The translations under genes and the position numbers were made by a program. From IMG/VR virus record IMGVR_UViG_3300025093_000660, positions 1-28,231 of that record: a stretch of 28,231 nucleotides of DNA. One strand, written 5' to 3'. This document shows positions 27,832 to 28,231 of this stretch, in pieces. Origin of the DNA: a virus. The notes beneath the pieces were generated by a model that had not been told where the DNA came from, ran no database searches, and was given only the letters and a program-made list of their open reading frames with translations. Positions within the stretch are counted from its first letter, which is position 1. Every line of letters begins with the position of its first letter.

Positions 27832-28231
27832 CGAAAGTCACAGACTCCATAACGGACAAAGAAATGTCCATCTCGGCCAACTTACCCTCAAGAAACGCTG
27901 TCTTTTCCAAAGCAACGTCAAGCTTAGCAAACGTGTCAGCAAGAACACTAGTCAGGTAGATAATCTTCTCATCAGTGGTTGGGATAGCGCTCATCTTTTC
28001 AAGCACCGTAAACTCGGTCACATCATATTCTTCAACCTTTGAAGAAACGAACCTGCGGTACCCGCTGAGTAGCTTAGAGGTTCCCGGATCTGCGTCAGCA
28101 AGGCTAATCAGGAGACTCTCAAAGTCTCTACCGATCGTAATTGTAGCACCATCCCGATTAACATAGCCTCGCTCAATAAGCGGACGCAACGCAGCATGGA
28201 CCCACTTCTCTTCGGTCCTGAACACGCCGTT
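27812..28231 (-). CDS. Hypothetical protein, N-terminus beyond window
   Basis: The frame is open to the last base of the window (reading Asn-Gly-Val-Phe-Arg before EEKWVHAALR), so the GTG at 28225 is probably internal and the 5' part is missing. The visible part starts with a winged-helix-like piece (EEKWVHAALRPLIERGYVNRDGATITIGRDFE: helix, helix, then a turn and strand). It continues with a long helical region (TDEKIIYLTSVLADTFAKLDVALEKTAFLEGKLAEM) that could dimerise and ends in an acidic tail, FDEDSDS. It may be a DNA-binding regulator. The overlap with the next winged-helix gene suggests the two are co-expressed. Confidence 0.65.
   Translation of the reverse strand, partial: NGVFRTEEKWVHAALRPLIERGYVNRDGATITIGRDFESLLISLADADPGTSKLLSGYRRFVSSKVEEYDVTEFTVLEKMSAIPTTDEKIIYLTSVLADTFAKLDVALEKTAFLEGKLAEMDISLSVMESVTFDEDSDS

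Noticed and set aside
1-28231. Plus-strand reading frames (for example near 704-940, 9460-10272, 16333-16905)
   Set aside because: All lie opposite well-supported minus-strand genes, lack domain signatures and mirror the composition of those genes. They are shadow frames.

Overview
The window is part of a contractile-tailed (myovirus-type) double-stranded DNA phage genome. Every gene I can support is on the minus strand, so transcription runs from high to low coordinates. Genes are tightly packed with ATGA, GTGA or TAATG stop/start overlaps and no stretch over 300 bases lacks a gene. The myovirus call rests on a gp25-like wedge protein, a baseplate J-like protein and a tail-protein-I-like protein in the canonical order, followed by a long run of fibre genes. 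The host cannot be fixed from sequence alone. The winged-helix domain fused to a cobalamin enzyme is a module I associate with actinobacteriophages. Hsp20, a 2OG-Fe(II) oxygenase and GIGTTSP-type fibre repeats are common in cyanophages and other aquatic phages. An aquatic bacterial host, possibly an actinobacterium, is an inference. No integrase, repressor, transposase or CRISPR array was seen.

Layout in transcription order. 28231-22537 (replication and control): two winged-helix-like proteins (one cut by the window edge), a DEDD-type 3'-5' exonuclease with a C-terminal zinc ribbon, a small unknown, a GMP reductase/IMP dehydrogenase-like enzyme lacking CBS domains, an exonuclease-proficient family A DNA polymerase and an RpoD-like sigma factor. 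22495-21681: tRNA-Leu directly abutting a conserved phage gene, then a small coiled-coil protein. 21624-13155 (tail): a baseplate-upper-protein-like module, gp25, J, a 1080-residue tail-protein-I/adhesin with a LamG-like C-terminus, further fibre and appendage proteins, a small membrane/coiled-coil protein, and a second copy of the baseplate-upper-like module. 12812-7169 (fibres): three fibre proteins and a tail-collar protein with twelve HxH motifs. A terminator-like hairpin and an extended -10 promoter sit between two of the fibre genes.

7156-2454 (auxiliary metabolism and tRNAs): an unknown protein, a 2OG-Fe(II) oxygenase with a histidine-rich tail, thioredoxin, two small proteins with overlapping reading frames, two different zinc-dependent deaminases, a winged-helix/CobO fusion, and tRNAs for Lys, Ser, Arg and Thr. 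2202-1: Hsp20 behind a near-consensus promoter, then a string of very small genes, several with predicted membrane segments and several too short for a standard ORF cutoff.

How they fit together: the phage carries its own sigma factor, polymerase and purine and pyrimidine enzymes, wobble-U tRNAs, chaperone and redox proteins, and a large adhesion apparatus. The points most worth a second look are the mirror-symmetric HxH metal-needle fibre, the winged-helix/cobalamin adenosyltransferase fusion, the UUCG hairpin holding the Shine-Dalgarno of the dCMP deaminase gene, and the tRNAs that butt directly onto start codons.
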